In this document: positions 11,419 through 20,177 of the stretch, one piece after another | Numbering within the stretch: position 1 is the first letter of the stretch | How the letters are laid out: every line of letters starts with the position of its first letter | From: Ruminococcus sp. AF46-10NS | GTDB lineage: Bacteria > Bacillota > Clostridia > Lachnospirales > Lachnospiraceae | Assembly: GCF_003474435.1 (NCBI RefSeq) | Contig: NZ_QRNF01000031.1 | Span: 1-37,812 of the forward strand | Direction: 5' to 3' | DNA: 37,812 nt | Program-made: the position numbers and the translations under genes | Notes under the pieces: model-generated | The model's input: only the letters and a program-made list of their open reading frames with translations | What the model was told of the DNA's origin: nothing | The model's database searches: none

Positions 11419-11967
11419 ATGAGTATTTTACATTCAATACAGAATCTGGACGAAGAGCTTCTGCTTCTGATCCAGCAATATCTTCGGTCAGATATTCTTA
11501 CACCTGCTATGAAAATGATCACATTTCTGGGAAACGGAGGCGGGTTCTGGATCCTGTGTGCAGTGATCCTTCTGGTGAGTCCGAAGACCAGAAAAGTGGG
11601 ATGCGCAGCATCTTTGTCAATTATATTTGGAGCTCTTGTCACCAATGTACTTCTTAAGAATCTGGTAGCAAGAGCAAGGCCTTTTGCAGTGATCGATGCC
11701 CTGACTCCGCTGATCGCAAAACCGACAGATTTTTCTTTCCCGTCAGGACATACGACAGCATCTTTTGCAGTTGCGTTGGTGATAGCGCGGATGTTTCCGA
11801 AGAGATACGGTGTTCCGGCAGTGATCCTGGCTGCACTTGTGGCTTTTTCCAGACTGTATCTGGGGGTTCATTATCCTACGGATGTTCTTGCCGGATTCCT
11901 GGTGGCACTGGCGGGCAGTACGTTGTCTGTGTGGTTGGTAAGGAAAAAAGACCTTCATGCACTTTAA
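11419..11967 (+). CDS. PAP2-family membrane phosphatase
   Basis: The 182-residue membrane protein carries all three motifs of the PAP2 acid phosphatase family: KNLVARARP, PSGHTTASF (active-site His), and SRLYLGVHYPTDVLAG (second His and Asp). About five membrane helices place the active site on the outer face. The family includes undecaprenyl pyrophosphate phosphatases (BcrC/PgpB type), so a role in recycling the cell-wall lipid carrier or in phosphatidic acid turnover is likely but not proven. The ribosome site is weak (AAGG, 5 bases upstream). Confidence 0.88.
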   Translation: MSILHSIQNLDEELLLLIQQYLRSDILTPAMKMITFLGNGGGFWILCAVILLVSPKTRKVGCAASLSIIFGALVTNVLLKNLVARARPFAVIDALTPLIAKPTDFSFPSGHTTASFAVALVIARMFPKRYGVPAVILAALVAFSRLYLGVHYPTDVLAGFLVALAGSTLSVWLVRKKDLHAL

Positions 11968-11979
11968 TAAGATAAAGTA

Positions 11980-12009
11980 TTGACACGTGGAAGTTGAACG
12001 GGGTACAAT
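11980..12009 (+). promoter_or_regulatory. Strong promoter of the aminotransferase gene
   Basis: A perfect TTGACA (11980-11985), an 18-base spacer and TACAAT (12004-12009) begin 13 bases after the PAP2 stop codon. The leader to the ATG is about 95 nt. Confidence 0.75.
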
Positions 12010-12112
12010 AAAATGTAAGGAATAATTCCTGGAATTGCTATAGAAACAGAGTGTTCTGAGAAATCAATAATTACCTGGAACGTTATAAATCGGATAAAAG
12101 GAGAGAACCACC

Positions 12113-13303
12113 ATGATATCAGAAAAAATGAAACCCTACGTAAAAAATAATTCTGCCATCCGTATGATGTTTGAGGAAGGCAACCGTCTCCGTGCGAAAT
12201 ACGGCGCAGATAAGGTATTTGACTTCAGCCTTGGAAACCCGAGTGTGCCGGCTCCGGATTGTGTACGCGAGGCGATCATTGAGCTTGTTAATGAGACAGA
12301 TCCGACGGTTCTTCACGGCTATATGAGCAATGCAGGTTTTGAGGATGTACGCCAGACTATCGCAGAATCCCTCAACAAGCGCTTTGATACGAAATTTTCT
12401 GCAAAGAACCTGATCATGACAGTTGGAGCAGCAAGCGGACTGAACGTGATTTTGAAGACAATCCTGAATCCGGGAGAAGAAGTGATCGTTTTTGCACCAT
12501 ATTTCCTGGAGTACGGTGCATATGTCCGTAATTATGATGGTGTCCTTGTGGAAATCTCTCCGGATACCGCAACCTTCCAGCCGAATCTTGCTGAGTTTGA
12601 GAAGAAGATCACACCGAAGACAAAAGCTGTCATTGTAAATACACCTCATAATCCAACAGGAGTTGTATATTCAGAAGAAACAATCAGGAAACTTTCTGCA
12701 ATTCTGGAAGCAAAGCAGAAGGAATTCGGAACAGTGATCTATATGATCTCTGACGAGCCGTATCGTGAACTTGCATATGATGGCGTTGAGGTTCCGTACC
12801 TGACCAAATATTATGACAATACGGTTGTTGGATATTCCTACAGCAAATCTCTTTCCCTTCCGGGAGAGCGTATCGGATATCTGGTGATCCCGGATGAGGC
12901 AGATGGAAGCGAAGAGCTGATCTCAGCAGCAACCATCGCAAACCGTACACTTGGCTGTGTAAATGCACCGTCCCTGATCCAGAAAGTAGTTGCGAAATGT
13001 GTAGATGCCAAGACTGATCTTGCAGCTTATGATAAGAACCGTCAGGCACTTTACAATGGCCTGAAAGAGTGTGGATTTGAGTGTATCAAGCCACAGGGAG
13101 CTTTTTATCTGTTCGTGAAATCACCGGTAGCAGATGAAAAAGCTTTCTGCGAAGCAGGTAAGAAATACAATATCCTCATGGTACCGGGAAGCTCTTTTGC
13201 ATGCCCTGGTTATGTGAGACTTGCGTATTGTGTATCTTATGAGACGATCGTCAATTCTCTTCCTGAGTTTAAGAAACTTGCGGCAGAGTATGGCCTGAAA
13301 TAA
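12113..13303 (+). CDS. Pyridoxal-phosphate-dependent aminotransferase, class I/II
   Basis: The 396-residue fold-type I aminotransferase shows NTPHNPTG (176-183), the PLP-contacting Asp and Tyr in SDEPYRE (D214, Y217), the Schiff-base Lys245 in YSYSKSLSLPGERIG, and a C-terminal Arg in VRLAYCVS that would bind the substrate carboxylate. Its relatives are aspartate or aromatic aminotransferases; the exact amino acid cannot be read from sequence. It has its own strong promoter and the SD AAAGGAGAG. It is convergent with adhE and shares the hairpin at 13333-13367. Confidence 0.9.
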   Translation: MISEKMKPYVKNNSAIRMMFEEGNRLRAKYGADKVFDFSLGNPSVPAPDCVREAIIELVNETDPTVLHGYMSNAGFEDVRQTIAESLNKRFDTKFSAKNLIMTVGAASGLNVILKTILNPGEEVIVFAPYFLEYGAYVRNYDGVLVEISPDTATFQPNLAEFEKKITPKTKAVIVNTPHNPTGVVYSEETIRKLSAILEAKQKEFGTVIYMISDEPYRELAYDGVEVPYLTKYYDNTVVGYSYSKSLSLPGERIGYLVIPDEADGSEELISAATIANRTLGCVNAPSLIQKVVAKCVDAKTDLAAYDKNRQALYNGLKECGFECIKPQGAFYLFVKSPVADEKAFCEAGKKYNILMVPGSSFACPGYVRLAYCVSYETIVNSLPEFKKLAAEYGLK

Positions 13304-13332
13304 ATGAACAACAAGAAAGAATAAACAAAGGA

Positions 13333-13367
13333 GACGCAGCCGGGAGTCAATCGCTCCCGGCTGCGTC
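13333..13367. terminator. Shared hairpin between convergent aminotransferase and adhE genes
   Basis: A perfect 14-bp stem, GACGCAGCCGGGAG (13333-13346) with CTCCCGGCTGCGTC (13354-13367), has a 7-nt loop. Neither side has a long T-run; the minus-strand side (CTTTGTTTA) is the more U-rich. It probably serves both genes. Confidence 0.75.
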
Positions 13368-13388
13368 AATTAGAGGGGTGTTCCACAT

Positions 13389-16025
13389 TTATTTGGCTTT
13401 TTTATCTTCTTTCTTTGGCGCTTCTCCGTAGTATGCTTTCAGATAGATATCTTTCAGCTCAGATACCAGTGGATATCTCGGGTTGGCACCGGTACACTGG
13501 TCGTTGAAGGCCTGCTCGGACATATCATCCAGAGTCTCAAGGAAGTATTTTTCATCTACACCGTAGTCGCGGATTGTAGGAAGTATTTCAATAGTTCTCA
13601 TAAGGTCGTCCAGTTTAGCAAGAAGTTTCTCGAATACTTCTGCGTCGTTCTTGCCTGTAAGACCTACAGAACGTCCGATCTCAGCATAGCGTGCAAGTGT
13701 CTTCGGATACTGATACTGTGGGAATGTACCCATCTTAGTCGGAACCTCGGCACTGTTGTAGCGCATAACATCCAGAAGAACAACTGCGTTTGCAATACCA
13801 TGCGGCAGGTGGTGGAAAGCACCAAGCTTGTGAGCAAGAGAGTGGTTTACTCCAAGGAAAGCATTGGCGAATGCGAGACCTGCCATGCAGGAAGCGTTAG
13901 CCATATGATCTCTTGCCTCTACATCGTTGCCATCCTTGTATGCACGCGGCAGATACTCGAATACCAGTTTGATCGCTTTCAGTGCGAGACCATCTGTGTA
14001 ATCAGAAGCCATCATGGAAACATAAGCCTCAATGGCATGTGTCATAACGTCGATACCGGAAGCACGGGTAAGTCCCTTAGGTGCGCTCATCATGTTATTG
14101 GTATCTACGATCGCCATATCCGGAAGGAGCTCGTAATCAGCCAGCGGCCACTTAACGCCGGTGTCCTGATCTGTGATAATGGCGAAAGGTGTAACCTCGG
14201 AACCTGTACCGGAAGATGTCGGGATCGCTACAAAGTAAGCTTTTTTACCCATCTTCGGGAAGGTGTAAACTCTCTTTCGGATATCCATGAAATCCATGGA
14301 CATATCGGAGAAATCAGCGTCCGGATTCTCATAAAGCATCCACATAACCTTGCCGGCATCCATTGCAGAACCGCCACCAAGAGCGATGATGCAGTCCGGC
14401 TCGAATGCTGTCATAGCTTTGGCACCTGCTTTTGCGGAAGCAAGGGATGGGTCTGGTGCTACATCAGAGAAGCATGTGTGTACGATACCCATCTGATCCA
14501 GCTTGTCTTCGATCGGTTTGGTGTAGCCGTTCTTATAAAGGAAGGAGTCTGTTACGATGAAGCAGCGTTTCTTGCCCATAACAGTACCGAGCTCATCAAG
14601 AGCAACCGGCATACAGCCTTTCTTAAAGTAAACTTTTTCCGGTGTTCTCATCCAGAGCATATTCTCTCTCCTTTCAGCAACGGTCTTGGTATTGAGAAGA
14701 TGTTTAACACCAACGTTCTCGGATACGGAGTTGCCGCCCCAGGAACCGCAGCCAAGAGTAAGGGATGGAGCAAGCTTGAAGTTGTAAAGGTCGCCGATAC
14801 CACCCTGGGAAGAAGGTGTATTGATAAGGATACGGCAGGTCTTCATAGCTGCCTCGAATTTATCCATTTTCTCTGTTTCATTTACGTTGATGTAGAGGGA
14901 AGAGGTATGGCCATAGCCGCCGTCTGCAACAAGACGTTCAGCTTTTGAGATAGCATCGTCAAAATTCTTAGCCTTGTACATTGCAAGTACAGGGGAAAGT
15001 TTCTCATGTGCGAATTCCTCGCTGATATCAACGGATTCAACCTCACCGATCAGGATCTTGGTCTGTGGCGGAACAGTAACGCCGGCCATCTCTGCGATAG
15101 TAGCTGCTTTCTGTCCTACGATCTTGGCATTCAGTGCTCCGTTGATAAGGATCGTCTTTCTGACTTTCTCGATCTCGTCTTTTTTGAGGAAATAGCATCC
15201 TCTGTAAAGGAATTCTTCTTTAACTTCTTTATAAATGCTTTCCAGAACAGTTACGGACTGCTCGGAAGCACAGATCATACCATTGTCAAATGTCTTGGAG
15301 TGAATGATGGAGTTAACCGCAAGACGGATATCTGCGCTGTCATCAATGATAGCAGGTGTATTTCCGGGTCCGACGCCAACAGCCGGTTTACCTGAGGAGT
15401 AAGCTGCCTTAACCATTCCGGGACCGCCGGTAGCGAGGATGATGTCTGCATTCTGCATTACCATATTGGTAAGCTCAAGGCTCGGGATATCGATCCATCC
15501 GATGATTCCTTCCGGTGCGCCTGCGGCAACAGCTGCATCAAGAACAACTTTAGCTGCTGCGATAGTAGATCCTTTGGCACGCGGATGCGGGCTGATGATG
15601 ATACCGTTACGTGTTTTCAGTGAAATAAGGGATTTATAGATTGCTGTGGAAGTCGGGTTGGTTGTCGGGATAACTGCGGCAATCAGTCCTACAGGCTCAA
15701 GGATCTTCTTGATTCCGTATGCCTTGTCTTCTTCTACAACACCACATGTCTGAGTGTTCTTATAAGCATTGTAAACGTACTCTGCTGCGTAATGGTTCTT
15801 GATAACCTTGTCTTCCATGATTCCCATGCCTGTCTCTTCAACAGCCATTTTAGCCAGTGGAATACGCATCTTGTCAGCAGCAGTAGCAGCTGCTTTAAAG
15901 ATCTTGTCAACCTGCTCCTGTGTGTAGGTGGCGAATATCTTCTGTGCTTCTTTCATTGCTGCCATTTTCGCGGTCAGGGCTTCTGGAGTGTCAATAATGG
16001 TAGGGATAGTATCTTTCTTTGCCAT
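13389..16025 (-). CDS. adhE: Bifunctional acetaldehyde-CoA/alcohol dehydrogenase
   Basis: The 878-residue fused enzyme reduces acetyl-CoA to acetaldehyde and then ethanol, using two NADH. The N-terminal aldehyde dehydrogenase half (about 1-440) has catalytic Cys252 in GMICASEQSV and GVGPGNTPA. The C-terminal iron alcohol dehydrogenase half (about 460-865) has GGGSAMDAGK for NAD and metal-ligand segments SGIDVMTHAIEAY and HSLAHKLGAFHHLPHGIAN. The start at 16025 (MAKKDTIPT) is chosen because ACAGGAGGA precedes it; the frame stays open 54 codons upstream but without family similarity. Expression probably responds to NADH through the Rex-like sites at 16503-16553. Confidence 0.97.
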   Translation of the reverse strand: MAKKDTIPTIIDTPEALTAKMAAMKEAQKIFATYTQEQVDKIFKAAATAADKMRIPLAKMAVEETGMGIMEDKVIKNHYAAEYVYNAYKNTQTCGVVEEDKAYGIKKILEPVGLIAAVIPTTNPTSTAIYKSLISLKTRNGIIISPHPRAKGSTIAAAKVVLDAAVAAGAPEGIIGWIDIPSLELTNMVMQNADIILATGGPGMVKAAYSSGKPAVGVGPGNTPAIIDDSADIRLAVNSIIHSKTFDNGMICASEQSVTVLESIYKEVKEEFLYRGCYFLKKDEIEKVRKTILINGALNAKIVGQKAATIAEMAGVTVPPQTKILIGEVESVDISEEFAHEKLSPVLAMYKAKNFDDAISKAERLVADGGYGHTSSLYINVNETEKMDKFEAAMKTCRILINTPSSQGGIGDLYNFKLAPSLTLGCGSWGGNSVSENVGVKHLLNTKTVAERRENMLWMRTPEKVYFKKGCMPVALDELGTVMGKKRCFIVTDSFLYKNGYTKPIEDKLDQMGIVHTCFSDVAPDPSLASAKAGAKAMTAFEPDCIIALGGGSAMDAGKVMWMLYENPDADFSDMSMDFMDIRKRVYTFPKMGKKAYFVAIPTSSGTGSEVTPFAIITDQDTGVKWPLADYELLPDMAIVDTNNMMSAPKGLTRASGIDVMTHAIEAYVSMMASDYTDGLALKAIKLVFEYLPRAYKDGNDVEARDHMANASCMAGLAFANAFLGVNHSLAHKLGAFHHLPHGIANAVVLLDVMRYNSAEVPTKMGTFPQYQYPKTLARYAEIGRSVGLTGKNDAEVFEKLLAKLDDLMRTIEILPTIRDYGVDEKYFLETLDDMSEQAFNDQCTGANPRYPLVSELKDIYLKAYYGEAPKKEDKKAK

Positions 16026-16141
16026 GTGGAATCCTCCTGTTTTCATATGATGATAGTCTGTGGTTCTGCGGTTGTCTTTTTTTGACCGGCAGATGCTGCA
16101 GAGTTTTATTGTAAGTCCCCGCGCTGCGTTCGCATTTTTTG

Positions 16142-16158
16142 ATTCAATCTGATTGAAT
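16142..16158. repeat. Inverted repeat ATTCAAT-3-ATTGAAT in the adhE leader
   Basis: This is a perfect 7-3-7 palindrome 117 bases before the adhE start codon. It could be an operator half-site pair. Confidence 0.5.
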
Positions 16159-16164
16159 TTTCTG

Positions 16165-16189
16165 TTTTGATACTGATATAGTATCAAAA
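16165..16189. repeat. Inverted repeat TTTTGATACT-5-AGTATCAAAA in the adhE leader
   Basis: Ten-base arms are perfect with a 5-nt spacer. On the minus strand a possible second promoter, TTGCGT then 17 bases then TACTAT, has its -10 box inside the repeat, the arrangement expected of a repressor operator. That promoter is weak by sequence. Confidence 0.55.
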
Positions 16190-16355
16190 TTCAGAATAAA
16201 ACGCAAATTCAGAATTTTGCTGCTATGTGCAAAATGACGAACTGAAAATTGCGGAAAAATACTGTAAATTTTACTTTGCAGCTGTCTGAATCTCTTGAAA
16301 AACTGTTTGTAAAAAAAATGAAATTCAGCATTATGCACAAAATACATGTTAATTA

Positions 16356-16373
16356 TTTGTCAGCACTGACAAA
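16356..16373. repeat. Perfect palindrome TTTGTCAG-2-CTGACAAA
   Basis: Eight-base arms are separated by only two bases, too tight for an RNA hairpin loop and typical of a dimeric repressor site. It lies about 95 bases downstream of the -10 box of the adhE promoter. Confidence 0.55.
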
Positions 16374-16465
16374 AAACATGCATACATATGAAGGGCGGGC
16401 AAAAGATAAAACGCTATAGAAGTTAAAAAAATAACGTTAAACTTTTGTCAATCGATCATGAAGCC

Positions 16466-16494
16466 ATTATAATTCAACGAATAGAATACGTCAA
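16466..16494 (-). promoter_or_regulatory. adhE promoter
   Basis: On the minus strand TTGACG (16494-16489), a 17-base spacer and a perfect TATAAT (16471-16466) are found. The start of transcription would be near 16459, leaving a leader of about 430 nt before the adhE ATG. Confidence 0.75.
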
Positions 16495-16502
16495 TAGCGG
16501 AT

Positions 16503-16559
16503 GTGATAAATAATTAACAAAAACATCCCGATATTTTGATAAATAATTCACAAAAACAT
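16503..16559 (-). promoter_or_regulatory. Two Rex-like redox operator sites as direct repeats
   Basis: A 23-base unit occurs twice, at 16504-16526 and 16537-16559, 33 bases apart with one mismatch. On the minus strand the cores read TTGTTAATTATTTATCAC and TTGTGAATTATTTATCAA. Each matches the first half of the Rex consensus (TTGTTAA or TTGTGAA, four bases, then the mirror half) exactly and the second half at five of seven places. They lie directly upstream of the -35 box. Confidence 0.6.
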
Positions 16560-16707
16560 AATATCGCGCTAAAGTGGAAAAACATAAGAGATAAAAAATC
16601 TGAAATTTTTTGAGCTTTCAGAACAATTCAAAAATAATTTAGGGAAATATAAGGCAAAGTAAAGGGGGATTTCTGATGGTTTCTGGGAAAGCCAGGAGAT
16701 TTTTTCC

Positions 16708-16748
16708 AAAAAAAACTGCCACACAGGAGAACACTCCCATATGGCAGT
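16708..16748 (-). terminator. Intrinsic terminator of typA
   Basis: On the minus strand ACTGCCATATGGGAG pairs with the CTCCTGTGTGGCAGT side, with some G-U pairs, followed by a run of eight T. Confidence 0.85.
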
Positions 16749-16840
16749 CGTATAAATTATGTCAAAGATATATCTGAATACCCTGTCACAGCAAAATACT
16801 GCCAGATTTCGGTAAATGATAAAATATCGTCAAAATCCTA

Positions 16841-18673
16841 TCAGCTCTTGCGGAATGCAGCACGTTTTCTGTCTCTGGAATCCAGGATACGTTTACGGAT
16901 ACGAAGGCTTGTAGGTGTTACCTCAAGAAGCTCATCCTGGTCGATGAACTCGATGGCCTGCTCGAGACTTAAGATCTTAGGCGGAACAAGCTTCAGAGCA
17001 TCATCAGCGGAAGAGGAACGTGTGTTGGTAAGGTGTTTTGTCTTGCAGACATTCAGCTCGATATCCTCGGCCTTTCCGTTCTGTCCGATGACCATACCGC
17101 TGTAAACTTTTTCTCCAGGTCCGACAAAGAGAGTACCACGCTCCTGAGCGGAGAAAAGTCCGTAAGTAACAGTCTCACCAGCTTCAAATGCGATGAGGGA
17201 TCCCTGTTTACGGTACGGGAAATCTCCCTTGTAAGGTGCATATCCGTCAAACATGGTATTCAGGATACCGGTACCCTTGGTGGAGGTAAGGAATTCATTA
17301 CGGAATCCGATCAGTCCACGGGAAGGGATGGAGAACTCAAGACGGACACTTCCGTCACTTGCTGTGCTCATACCCTGGAGCTCACCTTTACGCTCGCTGA
17401 GCTTCTGGATGATGGTACCGGAAAATTCCTCCGGAACGTCAACATATGCGATCTCGATCGGCTCGAGTTTACGTCCGCGCTCGTCTGTGTGGTAAAGAAC
17501 CTCTGGCTTGCTGACTGCGAACTCGTATCCTTCACGGCGCATGTTCTCGATAAGAACGGAGAGGTGAAGCTCACCACGGCCGGAAACCTTGAAGCACTCT
17601 GTTGTGTCCGTATCTTCCACACGAAGGCTGACATCGGTGTTCAGCTCACGGTAGAGACGGTCACGGAGGTGACGGGAAGTGATATATTTACCTTCCTGTC
17701 CTGCAAGAGGGCTGTCATTTACGAGGAAGTTCATGGAGAGTGTCGGCTCGGAGATCTTCTGGAATGGGATTGCTTCCGGATTGTCTCCTGCACAGAGAGT
17801 ATCACCGATGTGGATGTCCGAAATACCGGAGATTGCAACGATAGCACCGATGGTAGCACTTTTAACCTCAACCTTGTTCAGACCATCAAACTCATACAGC
17901 TTGCTGATCTTTACACGCTCACGTTTGTCAGGGTCATGATGGTTCAGAAGCATCAGGTCCTGGTTTACGGAAATAGTTCCGCGCTCAACTTTACCGATAC
18001 CGATACGTCCCACATACTCGTTGTAGTCGATGGTGCTGATAAGAACCTGTGTATCTCCGTCAGGATCTCCCTCCGGAGCAGGAATTGACTCAAGGATAGT
18101 CTCAAAAAGAGGAGCCATATTTTCAGGTTTGTCATCGAGGTTACGGACTGCATAGCCGGCTTTTGCGGAAGCATACAGGAACGGGCAGTCAAGCTGCTCA
18201 TCAGATGCATCCAGATCCATAAGAAGCTCCAGAACTTCGTCAACAACCTCTTCCGGACGTGCTTCCGGACGGTCGATCTTGTTGATGCAGACAATAACAT
18301 GCAGATCCAGTTCGAGAGCTTTACGAAGTACAAACTTAGTCTGAGGCATGGCACCCTCGAAGGCGTCCACAAGAAGAATAACGCCGTCTACCATCTTCAG
18401 CACACGCTCTACCTCGCCGCCGAAGTCCGCATGACCTGGAGTATCGATGATATTGATTTTCACATCCTTGTAATGAACTGCGGTGTTTTTGGAGAGAATC
18501 GTAATGCCGCGCTCACGCTCAATATCGTTGGAGTCCATGACACGTTCCTGGACTTCCTGGTTTTCACGGAAAACACCGCTCTGTTTCAAAAGCTCGTCAA
18601 CAAGTGTTGTTTTGCCGTGATCGACATGGGCGATAATGGCCACGTTACGAACATCTTCGCGCTTGGTCTTCAT
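16841..18673 (-). CDS. typA: Ribosome-associated GTPase TypA/BipA
   Basis: The 610-residue translational GTPase acts in ribosome assembly and stress adaptation. G motifs are visible near the N terminus: [31 protein letters not shown] and [11 protein letters not shown]-like domains III and V and the BipA-specific C-terminal domain ([16 protein letters not shown], with R-x-R near the end) follow. The start at 18673 is preferred over 18697 because AAAGGA lies 9-10 bases upstream and 610 residues is the normal size. The upstream ATG has no ribosome site. Confidence 0.96.
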   Translation of the reverse strand: MKTKREDVRNVAIIAHVDHGKTTLVDELLKQSGVFRENQEVQERVMDSNDIERERGITILSKNTAVHYKDVKINIIDTPGHADFGGEVERVLKMVDGVILLVDAFEGAMPQTKFVLRKALELDLHVIVCINKIDRPEARPEEVVDEVLELLMDLDASDEQLDCPFLYASAKAGYAVRNLDDKPENMAPLFETILESIPAPEGDPDGDTQVLISTIDYNEYVGRIGIGKVERGTISVNQDLMLLNHHDPDKRERVKISKLYEFDGLNKVEVKSATIGAIVAISGISDIHIGDTLCAGDNPEAIPFQKISEPTLSMNFLVNDSPLAGQEGKYITSRHLRDRLYRELNTDVSLRVEDTDTTECFKVSGRGELHLSVLIENMRREGYEFAVSKPEVLYHTDERGRKLEPIEIAYVDVPEEFSGTIIQKLSERKGELQGMSTASDGSVRLEFSIPSRGLIGFRNEFLTSTKGTGILNTMFDGYAPYKGDFPYRKQGSLIAFEAGETVTYGLFSAQERGTLFVGPGEKVYSGMVIGQNGKAEDIELNVCKTKHLTNTRSSSADDALKLVPPKILSLEQAIEFIDQDELLEVTPTSLRIRKRILDSRDRKRAAFRKS

Positions 18674-18876
18674 ATAATCCAAATCCTTTCTTTCCATATA
18701 TAAGTAATCTTTTTGTTAAAAATGATGTCCAAATTTATAGTCTATCACATTTTTTCCAGATTACAAGAGATAAAAAAATATTTTTGGTTTTTCATTTTCC
18801 AGACATATTACAGGAAAAATGTACATACACTTCATGTATAAACGAAATACACGATAAGGAAGGGAGTTACTTAATT

Positions 18877-19503
18877 ATGGCAGATAAAATCATTGAAAAC
18901 AATCAGGTATCGGTTATGGGACGGATCGCAACAGGATTTACCTTCAGTCATCAGGTCTTTGGAGAAGGCTTTTATATGATGGATATCCTGGTAAAACGTC
19001 TCAGTGATTCAGAGGATCGGATCCCTGTAATGGTGTCCGAACGTCTGATCGATGTCACCCAGGATTATGTTGGTGAATATATTGAGATCCACGGACAGTT
19101 CAGGTCCTATAACCGTCATGAGGAAAAAAGGAACAGGCTGGTACTTTCCGTTTTTGCGAGGGAAGTGGAGTTTGTGGAGGAAGAAGAGGAGACTTTGCCT
19201 GCAAACCAGATCTTTCTGGATGGCTATATCTGCAAACCGCCTGTATATAGAAAAACACCTTTAGGAAGAGAAATAGCAGATCTTCTGATGGCTGTAAACC
19301 GTCCATATGGAAAATCTGATTACATACCCTGCATCTGCTGGGGAAGAAATGCCAGATATGCATCTGCTTTTGAGGTTGGAGGTCATGTGCTGATATGGGG
19401 CAGGATCCAGAGCAGAGAGTATATGAAGAGGATCAGCGAAAATGAGACGGAAAAAAGGATTGCTTATGAAGTTTCGGTGAGTAAATTGGAATATGTTGAG
19501 TAA
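18877..19503 (+). CDS. SSB-like protein with two tandem OB folds
   Basis: The 208-residue protein has two similar halves. The second (about 107-208) resembles single-stranded DNA-binding protein: GREIADLLMAVNRPYGKSDY followed by IPCICWGRNA. The first (about 8-100) has the same order of strands: GRIATGFTFSHQ, IPVMVSERLI, YVGEYIEIHGQF. The halves end alike, in VFAREVEFVE and VSVSKLEYVE. There is no acidic SSB tail of the D-D-I-P-F kind. The start at 18877 follows AAGGAAGGGAG; an in-frame ATG at 18784 lacks one. It is divergent from typA. Single-stranded DNA binding is inferred, not shown. Confidence 0.8.
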   Translation: MADKIIENNQVSVMGRIATGFTFSHQVFGEGFYMMDILVKRLSDSEDRIPVMVSERLIDVTQDYVGEYIEIHGQFRSYNRHEEKRNRLVLSVFAREVEFVEEEEETLPANQIFLDGYICKPPVYRKTPLGREIADLLMAVNRPYGKSDYIPCICWGRNARYASAFEVGGHVLIWGRIQSREYMKRISENETEKRIAYEVSVSKLEYVE

Positions 19504-19548
19504 TATTGGAGAAGTTATGGAATATTGCTGAGAATATTAAGGTAATAC

Positions 19549-19577
19549 TTGCATTTCCATCCAATCTGCGGTAATAT
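19549..19577 (+). promoter_or_regulatory. Possible promoter for the cobO-dapA-dapB group
   Basis: TTGCAT (19549-19554), a 17-base spacer and TAATAT (19572-19577) lie 57 bases upstream of the adenosyltransferase gene. Confidence 0.45.
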
Positions 19578-19634
19578 AAAAAAAATTAGAAAAATGGGGA
19601 ATTACCGGTTTCACTAACAGTAAGAGGAAAAATC

Positions 19635-20141
19635 ATGGAAAGAAAAATAACAGAGGTTTATTGCGGGAACGGGAAAGGAAAGACAACACTGGCTCTTGGC
19701 CAGGGACTGCGTTTTGCCGCACAGGGAAAGAGTGTGATCATCATACAGTTTCTCAAGGGGAAGGAACGCAGAGAAGTGGATTTTCTTGAGGAACTGGACA
19801 ATCTTGACTTTAAGATTTTCCGTTTCGAAAAAATGGACACCTGCTATAATGACCTGAGCGAGCAGGAGAAGGCAGAGGAGAGAACCAATATACTCAATGG
19901 CCTTAATTTTGCACGGAAGGTAATTGCTACCGGAGAATGCGATTTTCTGCTGCTGGATGAGATCCTCGGGCTTATGGATAAAGGAATCGCTCCAGTTGAG
20001 ACGATCATCGATATGCTTAAGCAGAAGGATGAAAGTATGCACATAGTTATGACCGGACGATGGCTGCCGGAAGCTCTGAAGCCTTATGTGGACAGTATTA
20101 CAACACTGACTACAGAGTATACGGACCAGGAACGGGAATAA
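19635..20141 (+). CDS. cobO: Cob(I)yrinic acid a,c-diamide adenosyltransferase (CobO/BtuR type)
   Basis: The 168-residue P-loop protein shows GNGKGKTT (11-18) and LLLDEILGLMDKG, signatures of the CobA/CobO family that transfers adenosyl from ATP to cob(I)alamin or its precursors. The family is usually near 170-200 residues, so this is a compact member. No other cobalamin gene is near. It sits 36 bases before dapA on the same strand and probably shares a transcript with it, which suggests corrinoid salvage more than a biosynthetic cluster. Confidence 0.88.
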   Translation: MERKITEVYCGNGKGKTTLALGQGLRFAAQGKSVIIIQFLKGKERREVDFLEELDNLDFKIFRFEKMDTCYNDLSEQEKAEERTNILNGLNFARKVIATGECDFLLLDEILGLMDKGIAPVETIIDMLKQKDESMHIVMTGRWLPEALKPYVDSITTLTTEYTDQERE

Positions 20142-20177
20142 AGCAACATTTTACAGAAGAAAGAAGGAGGAAGACAA

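Larger units (their letters stand above)
16026..16840. other. 815-base gap between adhE and typA: adhE control region
   Basis: No gene is seen in this AT-rich gap. Read on the minus strand toward adhE it holds the typA terminator (16708-16748), two Rex-like direct repeats (16503-16559), a near-consensus promoter (16466-16494), then a leader of about 430 nt with three inverted repeats (16356-16373, 16165-16189, 16142-16158) before the adhE ribosome site. Confidence 0.7.

Noticed and set aside
13800..14948. 382-codon plus-strand frame inside adhE
   Set aside because: It lies fully antisense to the conserved adhE sequence; Cys/His-rich composition is that of a reverse-complement shadow, with no ribosome site.
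17033..18088. 351-codon plus-strand frame inside typA
   Set aside because: It is antisense to an intact typA and explained by its codon bias; no domain seen.
20142..20177. Lysine riboswitch or T-box before dapA
   Set aside because: Only 36 bases separate cobO and dapA, and the region before cobO shows neither element.
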